Origin: Actinomycetaceae bacterium
GTDB lineage: Bacteria > Actinomycetota > Actinomycetes > Actinomycetales > Actinomycetaceae
NCBI GenBank assembly: GCA_030532405.1
Contig: JAUNLF010000003.1
Coordinates: 62,001 to 126,000, forward strand
Reading direction: 5' to 3'
Length of the DNA: 64,000 nucleotides
The position numbers and the translations under genes are program-made. The notes beneath the pieces are model-generated. The model searched no databases. It was not told where the DNA came from and saw only the letters and a program-made list of their open reading frames with translations. Within the stretch, counting starts at the first letter, position 1. Each line of letters opens with the position of its first letter. This document shows, one piece after another, positions 54,198 through 63,622 of the stretch.

Positions 54198-54887
54198 TCA
54201 GTGCTGGCCGTAAACGTTTTGGTAACGGTCATAAAGGTGATCGATCTTCTCCTGCGGAATCGGAACGGGCGTGCCAAGCTTCTCCGCGATAGCAACCGTG
54301 CGAGCCACGTCCTCAAGCATCACGGCCGCCTTCACGGCAGCGCGCGCATCCTTACCAATCGTGAACGGACCATGATTCGCCATCAAAACAGCGGGGGAGC
54401 GGCTCTCACGCAAAGTCTCCACAATCCCGCGGCCAATAGAATCATCACCAATCAACGCAAACGGGCCCACCGGGATTTCGCTGCCAAACTCATCACCCAT
54501 CATCGTCAACACGCACGGGATCGGCCTGCGAACCGCCGCCCAAGCAGTCGCGTAATCAGAGTGAGTATGGACAACCCCGCCAACTTCCTCCATATGACGG
54601 TAAACGTAAGCGTGCGCAGCCGTGTCCGAGGACGGGCTACGATCACCCTCGACAAGGTTGCCGTCAAGGTCGCAAACGACCATCGCATCAGCCGTTAGCT
54701 CCTCGTAGCGAACACCCGACGGCTTAATAACGAACAAGTCAGCGCCCGGAATCCGCTGAGACACATTCCCAGCCGTCCAAACAACCAGCTGATTATCAGG
54801 CAGTTCCTGGTGGAGCTTTGCTACTACCGCCTTGGTTTCCTCGACGACATCCCGCAACTCGTCAGGGATAGAAATAGTATTCGACAT
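54198..54887 (-). CDS. araD: L-ribulose-5-phosphate 4-epimerase
   Basis: A 229-aa class II aldolase-family epimerase that makes D-xylulose 5-phosphate, the last step of L-arabinose catabolism. Zinc ligands are in VVHTHSDYATAWA and a later His, and WTAGNVSQRIPGADLFVIKPSGV is the phosphate-binding part; MANHGPFTIG completes the core. It is divergent from araB; AGGAGGA precedes the ATG. The predicted arabinose operator lies between the two starts, so both should be co-regulated. Confidence 0.94.
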   Translation of the reverse strand: MSNTISIPDELRDVVEETKAVVAKLHQELPDNQLVVWTAGNVSQRIPGADLFVIKPSGVRYEELTADAMVVCDLDGNLVEGDRSPSSDTAAHAYVYRHMEEVGGVVHTHSDYATAWAAVRRPIPCVLTMMGDEFGSEIPVGPFALIGDDSIGRGIVETLRESRSPAVLMANHGPFTIGKDARAAVKAAVMLEDVARTVAIAEKLGTPVPIPQEKIDHLYDRYQNVYGQH

Positions 54888-54903
54888 GACTTCCTCCTAG
54901 CGT

Positions 54904-54919
54904 ATGTTACCGATAACAT
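54904..54919. promoter_or_regulatory. Predicted AraR operator 1 (araD/araB)
   Basis: ATGTTACCGATAACAT, a near-palindrome centred on CG as LacI-family sites are, 17 bp from araD and 42 bp from araB. It matches the sites before araA and the transporter. Confidence 0.7.
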
Positions 54920-54960
54920 GCTACTGTCAAGATATCACTTAGTGGATACGAAGGGAATCA

Positions 54961-56550
54961 ATGACGATGGAATTCGCGAAGCAAACAGAAAGTGTGGAAT
55001 CAGGGACAGTCAGCCTCGGAATCGAGTTCGGATCGACCAACATCAAAGCCGTTTTGATCGACGAGAAATTCGACATTCTTGCCTCTGGAGCACACGCGTG
55101 GGAAAACAATCTAGTCGACGGGCTCTGGAGCTACTCCCTGGAGGACGTCAAGCACGGCCTGCAGCAGGCCTACGCCAACCTCGATGCGGACGTTGAGTCC
55201 AAGTACGGCGTGCACATAAAGCGCGTTCAGGCAGTGGGAATCTCGGCAATGATGCACGGGTACTTGGCGTTCGACGCTGAAGAAAACCTGCTGGTTCCCT
55301 TCCGCACTTGGCGTAACACGAACACCGGCAACGCTGTGGAGAAACTAAGTGAAGTTTTCGACTTCAACATTCCGCACCGCTGGAGCATCGCGCACCTTTA
55401 CCAAGCCGTCCTCGACAACGAAACTCACGTGCGCGACATCGCCCACTTGAACACGCTTGCCGGCTACGTCCACTGGCTCCTAAGCGGGGAGCGCGTGCTG
55501 GGCATTGGCGACGCGTCCGGCATGTTCCCGATCGATTCGGCAACCCGCGATTACAACCAGACGATGGTCGATAAGTTCGAGGAGCTAACCGCCGATCAGC
55601 CCTGGAAGTTGCGCGACCTGTTGCCGCAGATCAAGGTAGCGGGCGAGCAGTGCGGCCTCCTAACCGAAGAAGGCGCAAGGCTGCTTGACCCCAGCGGCAA
55701 TCTTGAAGCGGGTGCGGTCATGTGTGCCCCGGAGGGCGATGCTGGTACGGGCATGGTTGCTACGAATGCTGTTAGCCCGCGAACCGGCAATGTCAGCACG
55801 GGGACTTCCATCTTTGGAATGGTCGTGCTCGAGCAGCCTCTTAGCAAGCCTTACGCGGAGCTAGACATGGTAACCACCCCCGCGGGGGATGACGTGGCGA
55901 TGGTCCACTGCAACAACGGCGCCAGTGAGCTGGGCGAGTGGGCAGCCATCTTCGCTGACTTCGCGAAGCGGCTCGGCGGCGAGTACTCGATGTCGGATGT
56001 TTTCCAGGCGCTGCTAGAAAGTTCGGTGGAGGCCGACTCTGACGGTGGCGGCCTCATGTTCTTCAACTACCTGGCCGGCGAGCCAATCACCGGTCTCGAT
56101 GAAGGCCGCCCCATGTTCTTCCGCACGCCGCAAAGCTCCTTCACGCTAAGTAACTTTGTCCGCGTTCAGCTGTACGCAATCCTTGCAACTTTGCGCATTG
56201 GCATGGAAATTTTAGAAAACGAGGGCGTGGGGCTCGACCTCTTGGTTGGCCACGGGGGCTTCTTTAAGACGGCCGGAGTTGGGCAGAACGTTATGGCAAA
56301 CGCTTTGCGCACCAAGGTGTCGGTTTCGGCTACGGCAAGTAACGGTGGGGCGTGGGGTATCGCGGTTCTTGCAGCGTACGCCGCGAAACCCGAAGGGACT
56401 TTGTCTGAGTACCTGAACAACCAGGTGTTTGCTACCACGCAGTTCACAACTGCTGAGCCAAAGGCCGAAGAAATGGAAGGGTTTGACGCATTCCTGGCCC
56501 GCTACCGTCGCGCTCTGGCTGTGCAACAGGCAGCGGTTGAAAACAGCTAA
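54961..56550 (+). CDS. araB: FGGY-family ribulokinase
   Basis: A 529-aa carbohydrate kinase that phosphorylates L-ribulose, inferred from its place in the arabinose cluster. The N-terminal phosphate-1 motif is GIEFGSTNIKAVLID; GISAMMHGY, a central GTGMVATNAV...GNVSTGTSIFG segment and the C-terminal LLVGHGGFFKT and ATASNGGAWGIAVLAAY are the ATP and sugar-binding parts. It is closest to the bifidobacterial/actinobacterial AraB type, annotated only as FGGY kinase. AAGGGA precedes ATG 54961; a second ATG two codons on is possible. Confidence 0.88.
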   Translation: MTMEFAKQTESVESGTVSLGIEFGSTNIKAVLIDEKFDILASGAHAWENNLVDGLWSYSLEDVKHGLQQAYANLDADVESKYGVHIKRVQAVGISAMMHGYLAFDAEENLLVPFRTWRNTNTGNAVEKLSEVFDFNIPHRWSIAHLYQAVLDNETHVRDIAHLNTLAGYVHWLLSGERVLGIGDASGMFPIDSATRDYNQTMVDKFEELTADQPWKLRDLLPQIKVAGEQCGLLTEEGARLLDPSGNLEAGAVMCAPEGDAGTGMVATNAVSPRTGNVSTGTSIFGMVVLEQPLSKPYAELDMVTTPAGDDVAMVHCNNGASELGEWAAIFADFAKRLGGEYSMSDVFQALLESSVEADSDGGGLMFFNYLAGEPITGLDEGRPMFFRTPQSSFTLSNFVRVQLYAILATLRIGMEILENEGVGLDLLVGHGGFFKTAGVGQNVMANALRTKVSVSATASNGGAWGIAVLAAYAAKPEGTLSEYLNNQVFATTQFTTAEPKAEEMEGFDAFLARYRRALAVQQAAVENS

Positions 56551-56608
56551 CACGACTCACATAGCGCTGTAGTGGTTTGAAGGCGCTACTGGAGAAGTAT
56601 TCGACAGG

Positions 56609-57631
56609 CTAGCTTAAAGATCGAACCGATGATCTTACGATCAGTCTGGGTTTGACCATGGGTGGGCGTTCTGATTCGCCCTGTTTGTCTGTCAGCTTTC
56701 CCAGTAGCGTCTTCATTCCTAATTTGCCGAGGGAATCAAAATCCTGCTTGACCGTGGTGAGCGGCGGGTAGAAGTGCTCTGAGTCTGGCTGCCCGTCAAA
56801 ACCGATAATAGAAATGTCCTGAGGGATCCGGAACCCGCGGTTTATTAGCCCGTGAATAAGCCCCAGCGCCATCTGGTCGTTTGCGGCGAAAACCGCGCTG
56901 ATCCCCGGGATTTGAGAGATGGCATCCGCGGCCGCGTATCCCGAGTCCGCCGACCAGTTTCCAAATATGGGCGCTGTTTTAGGAAGCCCCGCGGCCTCGA
57001 TGGTTTCTTCCCATGCCTTTAGGCGCATTTGGGCGTCAAACCAGTCTTTTGGACCCGCCAGGTGAGCGATAACTTGATGCCCGCGTCCAATCAGGTGCTC
57101 TACGGCAAGTTTCGCCCCGGCCTCCTGGTCGATACAAACTCGCGTTGCTTTAAGATTTTGGATGCTTTCAGAAGGGGCTGAACTGATTACCAAACTGGCT
57201 TCGGGTAGGTCGGTTGAGTTTAGAAAATCGAGGGCGCTAACCCGCGGCGTGATGAGTACGATTCCGTCGGCGCGACGCGAAAGAAGCACGTTTAGGCCGT
57301 CTTTTAGTTCCTCTGACGTGCCTTCTTCGATCATGTAAGAGATCGGCACGTAGTCGGAGTCCCTGGCTGCCGCATACATGGAGCGCAGCATGCTCATTGG
57401 GCCGTATTCCGAATACGCGTGTATGAGGAGTCCGATTTGGCGCGTGCGCCCCATCGCGAGTGAACGCGCAAGCGTGTTGGGCTTGTATCCGAGCTCCGCA
57501 ATTGTTGCTTCAACGCGGGCGCGCGTCTCTGGCCGCAGGTTTGGACTATCGTTTAAAACCCTTGAGACCGTCATGTGTGAGACGCCTGCGCGTCTGGCAA
57601 CTTCACGGATGCTGGGCGCTTTGCGTACCAA
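56609..57631 (-). CDS. araR: LacI-family repressor of the arabinose genes
   Basis: A 340-aa LacI/GalR regulator. The headpiece SIREVARRAGVSHMTVSRVLNDS and the hinge LGYKPNTLARSLA precede a periplasmic-binding-protein-like sensor domain. I start it at TTG 57631, since GGAGGGAG lies 8 nt ahead; the in-frame TTG at 57649 would itself contain that ribosome site. It is preceded by a terminator-like hairpin behind araA, so it may be made from read-through of araA mRNA. It is the obvious candidate to bind the three CG-centred operators here and respond to arabinose. Confidence 0.88.
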   Translation of the reverse strand: MVRKAPSIREVARRAGVSHMTVSRVLNDSPNLRPETRARVEATIAELGYKPNTLARSLAMGRTRQIGLLIHAYSEYGPMSMLRSMYAAARDSDYVPISYMIEEGTSEELKDGLNVLLSRRADGIVLITPRVSALDFLNSTDLPEASLVISSAPSESIQNLKATRVCIDQEAGAKLAVEHLIGRGHQVIAHLAGPKDWFDAQMRLKAWEETIEAAGLPKTAPIFGNWSADSGYAAADAISQIPGISAVFAANDQMALGLIHGLINRGFRIPQDISIIGFDGQPDSEHFYPPLTTVKQDFDSLGKLGMKTLLGKLTDKQGESERPPMVKPRLIVRSSVRSLS

Positions 57632-57652
57632 GAAAAGAACTCCCTCCAAAAA

Positions 57653-57687
57653 GGTCGTGTTCCACAGTATAGACGTGGAACACGACC
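57653..57687 (-). terminator. Terminator-like hairpin between araA and araR
   Basis: On the minus strand GGTCGTGTTCCA, an 11-nt loop and TGGAACACGACC form a perfect 12-bp stem followed by TTTTT, which runs directly into the GGAGGGAG ribosome site of araR. It would limit araR expression from the araA promoter; the palindrome could also bind a regulator. Confidence 0.75.
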
Positions 57688-57710
57688 CCTTTTATACCGC
57701 AATTATTAGT

Positions 57711-59210
57711 CTATTTGCGGTACATATCTTCAAAACGGAGATTTCGTTCGAAGTCTGCGAACCTGGTGTCATTGTCAATCAATGCCAGTTCGATGCCAGC
57801 CATTCGTGCGAAATCTGTCCACACCTCTGTGGTTAGTTGATTACTGAGGACGGTGTGGTGTGCTGCTCCGGCTTCGAGCCAGCACTTTGTGGCTGTGACG
57901 AAGTCGGGGGAGGCCTTCCACAGGGCGCGTCCTACGGGCAGATTCGGCAGGTCTTCGGCGGGGCTTACGAGTTCGATTTCGTTTACTACGAGCCTGAACC
58001 GAGGGCCGATGTCGGATAGTGCGGCAACGACACCCGGGCCGGGGTCTGCGGTAAATACGAGGCGGCACGGGTCTTCGCGACCACCAATGTCTAGGGGGTG
58101 GATTTCGAGGCTCGGCTTCTTTGATGTCAGGGTGGGGCTGACTTCCAGCATGTGTGCGCCGAGCCCGATCTCTTGTCCGGGCGTGAGGTCGTACGTGTAA
58201 TCCTCCATTAGGGATGCTCCGCCCGGCAGGCCCTGGCCCATCGCTGCGGCTAGGTGGATCAGGATTGCGGTCTTCCAGTCGCCTTCCGCACCAAAGCCGT
58301 AGCCGTCTGCCATGAGTCGTTGAGCTGCGATGCCGGGGAGTTGCTTGAGGCCGCCTAGGTCTTCAAACGTGTCGGTGAAGGCGGAAAAACCGCCGTCGGT
58401 TAGGAAGCGGCGTAGGCCGAGTTCGATGCGTGCGGAGTCGCGGAGCGAATCGCGGCGGGCGCCGTCTGCGCGTAGCTCGCTGACCACGTCGTATGCTTCG
58501 TCGTATGTGTGTAGTAGTTCTTCGACGTCGGCGTCGGAGACCTGCTGCGTTACTTCAACGAGTTCATTGACAGGCCAGGTATTTACGGAAACACCTAGGA
58601 CGGATTCGATTGCGGTCTTGTCTCCCTCGGTAACTGCGACTTGGCGCATGTTGTCACCAAAACGGGCTACCTTCATGCCCTTTGCCGTGTGGAGTCCAAC
58701 GGCAGCTCGCATCCAGGATGCGATTTCTTTTCGAGGGCGGGGGTCACTGGCGTGACCAACTACGGATTTACGCGGAACCCCCAGGCGGGTAAGGATGTAG
58801 CCGAACTCGCGATCTCCATGAGCCGACTGGTTCAGGTTCATGAAGTCGAAATCTAGGGAAGCGTAGGGGAGCTTCACGTTAGTTTGAGTGTGGAAGTGGA
58901 GGAGCGGTTTTTGAAGCAATTGGAGGCCGCGAACCCACATCTTTGCAGGCGAAAATGTGTGCATCCACGCGATAACACCCACCACCTGCGGGTCAACGTT
59001 GGCCTGCTCCATTGCTTCGGCGATGGACGCTGAATCGGTGAGTACGGGCCGCCATTCAATGGAAAGTGGAAGGTCGCCAGAATCATTTAGCATGGCGCAA
59101 ACTTGCTGGGACTGTTCTTTAACTTGCCGCAGCGTGTCTTCGCCATAAAGCCCCTGACTGCCAACCAGGAACCATACTTTCAACTTGTCAAAGCTGGGTA
59201 GCACACTCAT
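57711..59210 (-). CDS. araA: L-arabinose isomerase
   Basis: A 499-aa isomerase that converts L-arabinose to L-ribulose. It starts at [20 protein letters not shown], and metal/catalytic residues lie in [38 protein letters not shown] (Glu residues) and in HMLEVSPTL (His) with GAAHHTVLS (His). Length equals E. coli AraA. AGGAG precedes the ATG, and a predicted AraR operator lies 58 bp upstream. araR follows after a terminator-like hairpin. Confidence 0.96.
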   Translation of the reverse strand: MSVLPSFDKLKVWFLVGSQGLYGEDTLRQVKEQSQQVCAMLNDSGDLPLSIEWRPVLTDSASIAEAMEQANVDPQVVGVIAWMHTFSPAKMWVRGLQLLQKPLLHFHTQTNVKLPYASLDFDFMNLNQSAHGDREFGYILTRLGVPRKSVVGHASDPRPRKEIASWMRAAVGLHTAKGMKVARFGDNMRQVAVTEGDKTAIESVLGVSVNTWPVNELVEVTQQVSDADVEELLHTYDEAYDVVSELRADGARRDSLRDSARIELGLRRFLTDGGFSAFTDTFEDLGGLKQLPGIAAQRLMADGYGFGAEGDWKTAILIHLAAAMGQGLPGGASLMEDYTYDLTPGQEIGLGAHMLEVSPTLTSKKPSLEIHPLDIGGREDPCRLVFTADPGPGVVAALSDIGPRFRLVVNEIELVSPAEDLPNLPVGRALWKASPDFVTATKCWLEAGAAHHTVLSNQLTTEVWTDFARMAGIELALIDNDTRFADFERNLRFEDMYRK

Positions 59211-59267
59211 TTTTCACTCCTCGTGCAAACTCCGATGTTCGCAACCTAGACGGTAATGCTAATAGCA

Positions 59268-59283
59268 ATGATACCGGTAACAG
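59268..59283. promoter_or_regulatory. Predicted AraR operator 2 (araA)
   Basis: ATGATACCGGTAACAG, matching operator 1 at 13 of 16 positions; 58 bp before araA. Confidence 0.65.
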
Positions 59284-59471
59284 CTTTAGCCTTCAAGATC
59301 CTGAGTCCGGCTTTGTTAGCGTTCCTAAATTTTGTCATACGGTCACGAATTTCGCCTTCATGTGAGCGAGGTCTCGCGCACATGGTCATGAGTTCGTAAA
59401 ATATTCATGGTTTTTGTCCCAATTGGTGCGACTCCTGGCTTTTGTTGCACGAACGGGGGTTGCAAAATCAA

Positions 59472-59487
59472 ATGTGAACGGTATCAT
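59472..59487. promoter_or_regulatory. Predicted AraR operator 3 (sugar transporter)
   Basis: ATGTGAACGGTATCAT; its reverse complement ATGATACCGTTCACAT aligns with operators 1 and 2. It lies 56 bp before the binding-protein gene. Confidence 0.65.
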
Positions 59488-59542
59488 TTAGTTACGACTT
59501 TGCTAGTGATTGAAACTAGCCACTCAATGAGGAGGAGAAAAA

Positions 59543-60718
59543 ATGAAGTTCGGTCGTGCACGGCGCTCGCTTTTAGCAATTGCGGCCGCGGGAGCGTTAG
59601 TACTAACCGGCTGTGCCGGTGGTGGAGCCGGTGGAGGTTCAACAGATACCGAAGGGTCGTCCGCAGCTGGAGAGTCAGATGGCGGCGGTATTCGCGTCGG
59701 TGTAGCAATGCCTACGCAAGTTTCTGAGCGTTGGATTGCAGATGGCAATGCAATGAAGGAGCAGTTGGAAGAAAAGGGATATGAAGTCGACCTGCAGTAT
59801 GCAAACGACGATATTCCAACACAGACCCAGCAGATCGATCAGATGATTACGAATGGTGCCGATATTCTAGTCATCGCTTCGATTGATGGAACTGCTCTGT
59901 CAAGTCAGCTGGATGCAGCTAAGGCGGCGGGCATTCCGGTGATCTCCTATGACCGTCTCCTTCGCGACAATGAGCACGTTGACTTCTACGTCTCGTTCGA
60001 CAACTACGAGGTAGGTGTTGCTCAGGGCGTGGCGCTACTGAATGGTCTCGGTATTACCGATCGTGACGGCAACGAGCTACCCGATAAGCCGGAGGGGCCG
60101 CTGAATGTCGAGTTGTTTGCCGGATCTCCGGATGACAACAACGCTGGTCACTTCTTCAACGGAATGCTCTCTGTTGTTCAGCCTTACATCGATGATGGCA
60201 CGTTGGTTGTTAAGTCGGGTCAGACCGACTTTGACCAGGTAGCAATTCTTCGCTGGTCACAAGAGACTGCTCAGAAGCGTATGGAAGACCTTCTAACGTC
60301 TACCTACTCCGGCGGTGAAGAACTAAGTGCCACCGTTGGTGGGCATGATCCCGTTGCTCGAGGAATTATCACCGCGCTACAAAATGCCGGATACGGTCCC
60401 ACCATCGAGGAAGGCCTTCCGATTGTTGGTGGAATGGACGCTGATATTGCTTCTGTCAAGCTAATTGCCGACGGGGTGCAGCACTCGACGATCTTTAAGG
60501 ACACCCGCTTGCTTGCAGCTGAGGCAGTCAAGGCGGTTGAAGCTTTTGCAAACGGTGAAGAGCCGGAGGCCAACGACACCGAAACCTATGACAATGGCGT
60601 GAAGGTCGTACCGTCTTACCTGCTTCAGGCAGAGACCATTTACCAAGACAACATTCAAGAAAAACTGATCGATTCCGAATACTTCACTGAAGACGAAGTT
60701 GAGCGGGGCGTCAAGTAG
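59543..60718 (+). CDS. chvE: Multiple-sugar ABC transporter, binding lipoprotein (ChvE-like)
   Basis: A 391-aa lipoprotein: signal peptide with lipobox LTGC near residue 22-25, a Gly/Ser-rich linker, then a type 1 sugar-binding domain (RVGVAMPTQVSERWIADG, YANDDIPTQTQQIDQMI, ISYDRLLRDN). The sequence is of the ChvE/MmsE type that binds arabinose, xylose, galactose or related monosaccharides. GAGGAGGAG at 59530-59538 is a strong ribosome site. It is first in an operon with ATPase and permease and has a predicted AraR operator, so L-arabinose is the likely ligand. Confidence 0.92.
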   Translation: MKFGRARRSLLAIAAAGALVLTGCAGGGAGGGSTDTEGSSAAGESDGGGIRVGVAMPTQVSERWIADGNAMKEQLEEKGYEVDLQYANDDIPTQTQQIDQMITNGADILVIASIDGTALSSQLDAAKAAGIPVISYDRLLRDNEHVDFYVSFDNYEVGVAQGVALLNGLGITDRDGNELPDKPEGPLNVELFAGSPDDNNAGHFFNGMLSVVQPYIDDGTLVVKSGQTDFDQVAILRWSQETAQKRMEDLLTSTYSGGEELSATVGGHDPVARGIITALQNAGYGPTIEEGLPIVGGMDADIASVKLIADGVQHSTIFKDTRLLAAEAVKAVEAFANGEEPEANDTETYDNGVKVVPSYLLQAETIYQDNIQEKLIDSEYFTEDEVERGVK

Positions 60719-60730
60719 GTCTTTACAAAA

Positions 60731-60768
60731 CTTTGGGGAACTGCGGCTCAAACCGTAGTTCCCCAAAG
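60731..60768 (+). promoter_or_regulatory. Intercistronic hairpin between chvE and gguA
   Basis: A 16-bp stem (60731-60746 with 60753-60768, one G-U pair) and a 6-nt loop CTCAAA, without T tract. Such elements often stabilise binding-protein mRNA and reduce read-through, so that binding protein exceeds ATPase and permease. Confidence 0.7.
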
Positions 60769-60788
60769 TAAAGACGCAGAGGAGTGTC

Positions 60789-62336
60789 ATGCCTGAGATT
60801 CATTTAGAGATGCGGCATATTGACAAAGACTTCAACGGTGTCCAAGTTCTTAAGAACGTCAATTTTGATGTTCGAAAAGGGGAAGTACATAGTATTTGCG
60901 GTGAGAACGGCGCTGGGAAGTCGACGTTGATGAAGATTCTTACCGGTGTTTACCCTTCCGGAGAGTACTCCGGCGAGATCATTTACGAAGGTAAGAAAGT
61001 CAAATTTAATTCGATTCGAGATGCCGAGGATGCCGGCATTGCTATCATCCACCAAGAGTTGGCATTAGTGCCGGATCTTTCTATTGCAGAAAACGTATTT
61101 CTTGGTCAGGAAAAGCCGAAGAAGTTTGGTCAGATTGATTGGCATCAGGTCAATAAGAAAGCCAACGATATTCTGAATCGAGTCGGCCTTCACGAGGTCG
61201 TGACGGATCGAGTGGGAACCCTGGGTGTTGCTAAGCAACAGCTCGTGGAGATCGCGAAAGCTCTTTCTAAGAATGCGCGTTTGCTTATCTTGGACGAGCC
61301 TACGGCTGCGTTGAACGATGAAGACTCGCAGGTATTGCTCGACATCATTAGAGCCACTCGTGATCAAGGCGTCAGTATCGTAATAATCTCGCACAAGCTG
61401 AAAGAAATTGAAGCAATCGCGGATCGCACCACGATTCTGCGTGATGGCGCAACCATTGAAACTTTGGATATGCGCGATCCGGAAACAACGCAGGACAAGA
61501 TCATCTCGCTAATGGTTGGACGGTCACTTACAAACCTCTATCCGCCGCGCGAGGCGGAAATTGGCGACGAAGCCTTGAGGATTGAAAACTGGACCGTTGA
61601 ACACCCCAGCCAACCAGGACGAATAATGCTGAGCGACGTCAGTTTGGACGTTCGCCACGGCGAGGTCGTAGGTATCGCCGGCCTTATGGGGGCGGGGCGC
61701 ACTGAGCTCGCAATGAGTATGTTTGGGCGTTCGTACGGAAAACAGAAGTCGGGCAAGCTCTTTTTGGACGGCAAAGAAAAGAAGCTCCACTCGCCAGAGG
61801 CTGCTATTAATGCGGGCCTTGCTTACGCATCGGAAGATCGTAAAGGCAACGGTCTAAATGGAATAGCCTCGATCAAGCACAACATCACGCAAGCATGCAT
61901 GCAGCGAATTTCTAAAGGTGGTTTGATCCACGGCGAACGCGAATCGGCGGAGGCTGCTGAGTTTGCCAAGCGCATGACTGTGCGCGCCGAATCTATCGAG
62001 TCGCCCGTGTCATCGCTATCCGGTGGTAATCAGCAAAAAGTCGTTCTTGCGAAGTGGTTATTTACAGAACCCGAGGTTCTCATACTTGACGAGCCGACAC
62101 GCGGTATTGACGTCGGTGCAAAGTACGAGATCTACTCCCTAATCAACGATATGGCAGCTAAAGGCAGGGCTGTCATCGTTATTTCCTCGGAGCTTGAGGA
62201 ACTATTAGGTGTTGCTGACCGAATTTTCGTTATCGCCTACGGACGTATGACAGGCGAGGTACCTCGCGAAGACGCGACCCAAGAATCGTTAATGGAGCTC
62301 ATGACACAGGAGCCCGAGATGGAGCCAATAAAATGA
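60789..62336 (+). CDS. gguA: Multiple-sugar ABC transporter, ATP-binding protein
   Basis: A 515-aa ATPase with two nucleotide-binding domains in tandem, as in CUT2-class sugar importers. The first domain has GENGAGKSTLMKIL and LGVAKQQLVEIAKAL; the second has the degenerate loop GLMGAGRTELAMS, LSGGNQQKVVLAKWL and ILDEPTRGIDVGAK. The match is closest to the GguA/MmsA/XylG type. It follows the binding-protein gene after 70 nt and the permease gene starts inside its last codons. Confidence 0.93.
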   Translation: MPEIHLEMRHIDKDFNGVQVLKNVNFDVRKGEVHSICGENGAGKSTLMKILTGVYPSGEYSGEIIYEGKKVKFNSIRDAEDAGIAIIHQELALVPDLSIAENVFLGQEKPKKFGQIDWHQVNKKANDILNRVGLHEVVTDRVGTLGVAKQQLVEIAKALSKNARLLILDEPTAALNDEDSQVLLDIIRATRDQGVSIVIISHKLKEIEAIADRTTILRDGATIETLDMRDPETTQDKIISLMVGRSLTNLYPPREAEIGDEALRIENWTVEHPSQPGRIMLSDVSLDVRHGEVVGIAGLMGAGRTELAMSMFGRSYGKQKSGKLFLDGKEKKLHSPEAAINAGLAYASEDRKGNGLNGIASIKHNITQACMQRISKGGLIHGERESAEAAEFAKRMTVRAESIESPVSSLSGGNQQKVVLAKWLFTEPEVLILDEPTRGIDVGAKYEIYSLINDMAAKGRAVIVISSELEELLGVADRIFVIAYGRMTGEVPREDATQESLMELMTQEPEMEPIK

Positions 62337-63508
62337 GTATGAAAACTCTTACTTCCAACTTTGTAGGAAACTTACGTCAGAGTGGTATTTTCTTGGCTCT
62401 GATCGTAATCGTCATATTTTTCGCAATACTAAATGCGAATTTCTTAAGCCCTGGAAACCTAACCAATATTGTTCTTCAATATTCCTACATTCTCATCTTG
62501 TCAATGGGTATGCTCATGGTCATTGTTCTAGGACAAATTGACCTTTCTGTGGGCTCACTAGTTGCAGTTACCGGCGCGGTATCCGGCGTTCTAGTGATCA
62601 AGCAAGGAATGCCCTGGTGGGTCGGTGTAGTTGCCGCCATCTTGATGGGTGTACTTGCGGGAGCATTCCACGGATTCTGGGTAGCCTTCATGGGTATCCC
62701 TGGATTCATTGTCACGCTTGCCGGCATGCTCCTATTTAGGGGTCTTACCTACAAGATCCTTGACAACGTATCGCTATCACCGTTCCCGAACGAGTACTAC
62801 AACATTGCAAACGGGTTCTTTAACGGTTTATTGGGTGGTAGGGGAGTCGACGTATTCACTCTCTTGATTTTCGCCATTGCTCTGGTTGGTTACATTTACA
62901 CGAAGTTCCGCGATCGTAAGCGCAGGATTGAATACAAACAGCCCGTTCCACCAGTAGGAATTGAGATTGCAAAGATTGTTGTCCTCGGCCTCGCAGTGAT
63001 GTGGTTCGGATACCAGCTATCAATCTCGCGCGGTCTGCCAGTTATCTTGGTTATCCTCGCGATCCTCGTGCTGCTGTATGGAATCGTGACCCAAAAAACC
63101 ACCTTTGGTCGAAGCATCTACGCGATTGGCGGCAACATTGATGCGGCAAGGCTATCGGGTATCAACGTACGCAAAATTACGTTCCTTACCTTTGTCAACA
63201 TGGGCTTCCTAGCCGGTGTTGCTGGCGTTGCCTTCTCCGCAAGAATGAACGGTGCCCAACCCGGTGCTGGAAACATGTTCGAGTTGGATGCTATTGCGGC
63301 ATGTTTCATTGGTGGTGCTTCCACTACCGGCGGTACCGGCCGGATTTCAGGGGCGCTGATCGGTGGTTTGATCATGGCTGTACTCTCTAACGGTATGCAG
63401 CTAATGGGTGCCGATACTGCAACCCAGCAGATCGTCAAAGGCCTGGTGCTAGTTGTGGCTGTTGCGTTCGACGTTTACAACCGTCGCCGCGCTGGCTTGA
63501 CTAAGTAG
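62333..63508 (+). CDS. gguB: Multiple-sugar ABC transporter, permease
   Basis: A 391-aa CUT2 permease with about ten hydrophobic segments, of the GguB/MmsB type. Typical segments are MGMLMVIVLGQIDLSVGSLVAVTGA, FIVTLAGMLLFRGLTY, and the EAA-like loop GRSIYAIGGNIDAARLSGINV, followed by IGGASTTGGTGRISGALIGG. It overlaps gguA by 4 nt (ATGA), so translation is coupled. The N-terminal half uses more AT-rich codons than most neighbours. A terminator follows. Confidence 0.93.
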   Translation: MSMKTLTSNFVGNLRQSGIFLALIVIVIFFAILNANFLSPGNLTNIVLQYSYILILSMGMLMVIVLGQIDLSVGSLVAVTGAVSGVLVIKQGMPWWVGVVAAILMGVLAGAFHGFWVAFMGIPGFIVTLAGMLLFRGLTYKILDNVSLSPFPNEYYNIANGFFNGLLGGRGVDVFTLLIFAIALVGYIYTKFRDRKRRIEYKQPVPPVGIEIAKIVVLGLAVMWFGYQLSISRGLPVILVILAILVLLYGIVTQKTTFGRSIYAIGGNIDAARLSGINVRKITFLTFVNMGFLAGVAGVAFSARMNGAQPGAGNMFELDAIAACFIGGASTTGGTGRISGALIGGLIMAVLSNGMQLMGADTATQQIVKGLVLVVAVAFDVYNRRRAGLTK

Positions 63509-63564
63509 CTCCGACAACTAATAAGGCCATGTCTTAGGCTGGTCTTCTTACGATCATCAAACCG

Positions 63565-63622
63565 AAAGTGCCCTTCGCAAATGGACTGTGTAGCTGTCTA
63601 AATCTTGCGGAGGGCACTTTTC
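63565..63622 (+). terminator. Terminator after the sugar transporter operon
   Basis: AAAGTGCCCTTCGCAA (63565-63580) pairs with TTGCGGAGGGCACTTT (63605-63620) with one mismatch around a 24-nt loop; TTTC ends the stem. The A/T ends make it usable on both strands. Confidence 0.75.

Larger units (their letters stand above)
59211..59542. other. 332-bp divergent control region, araA / transporter
   Basis: Non-coding region between the divergent araA and ABC-transporter genes. It is AT-richer than its flanks and holds two predicted AraR operators (59268-59283 and 59472-59487) and a GAGGAGGAG ribosome site at its right end. I see no ORF or RNA gene in it. Confidence 0.8.

Noticed and set aside
57632-57649. 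TTG 57649 as start of araR
   Set aside because: It would place the GGAGGGAG ribosome site inside the coding region; TTG 57631 lies at proper distance from that site.
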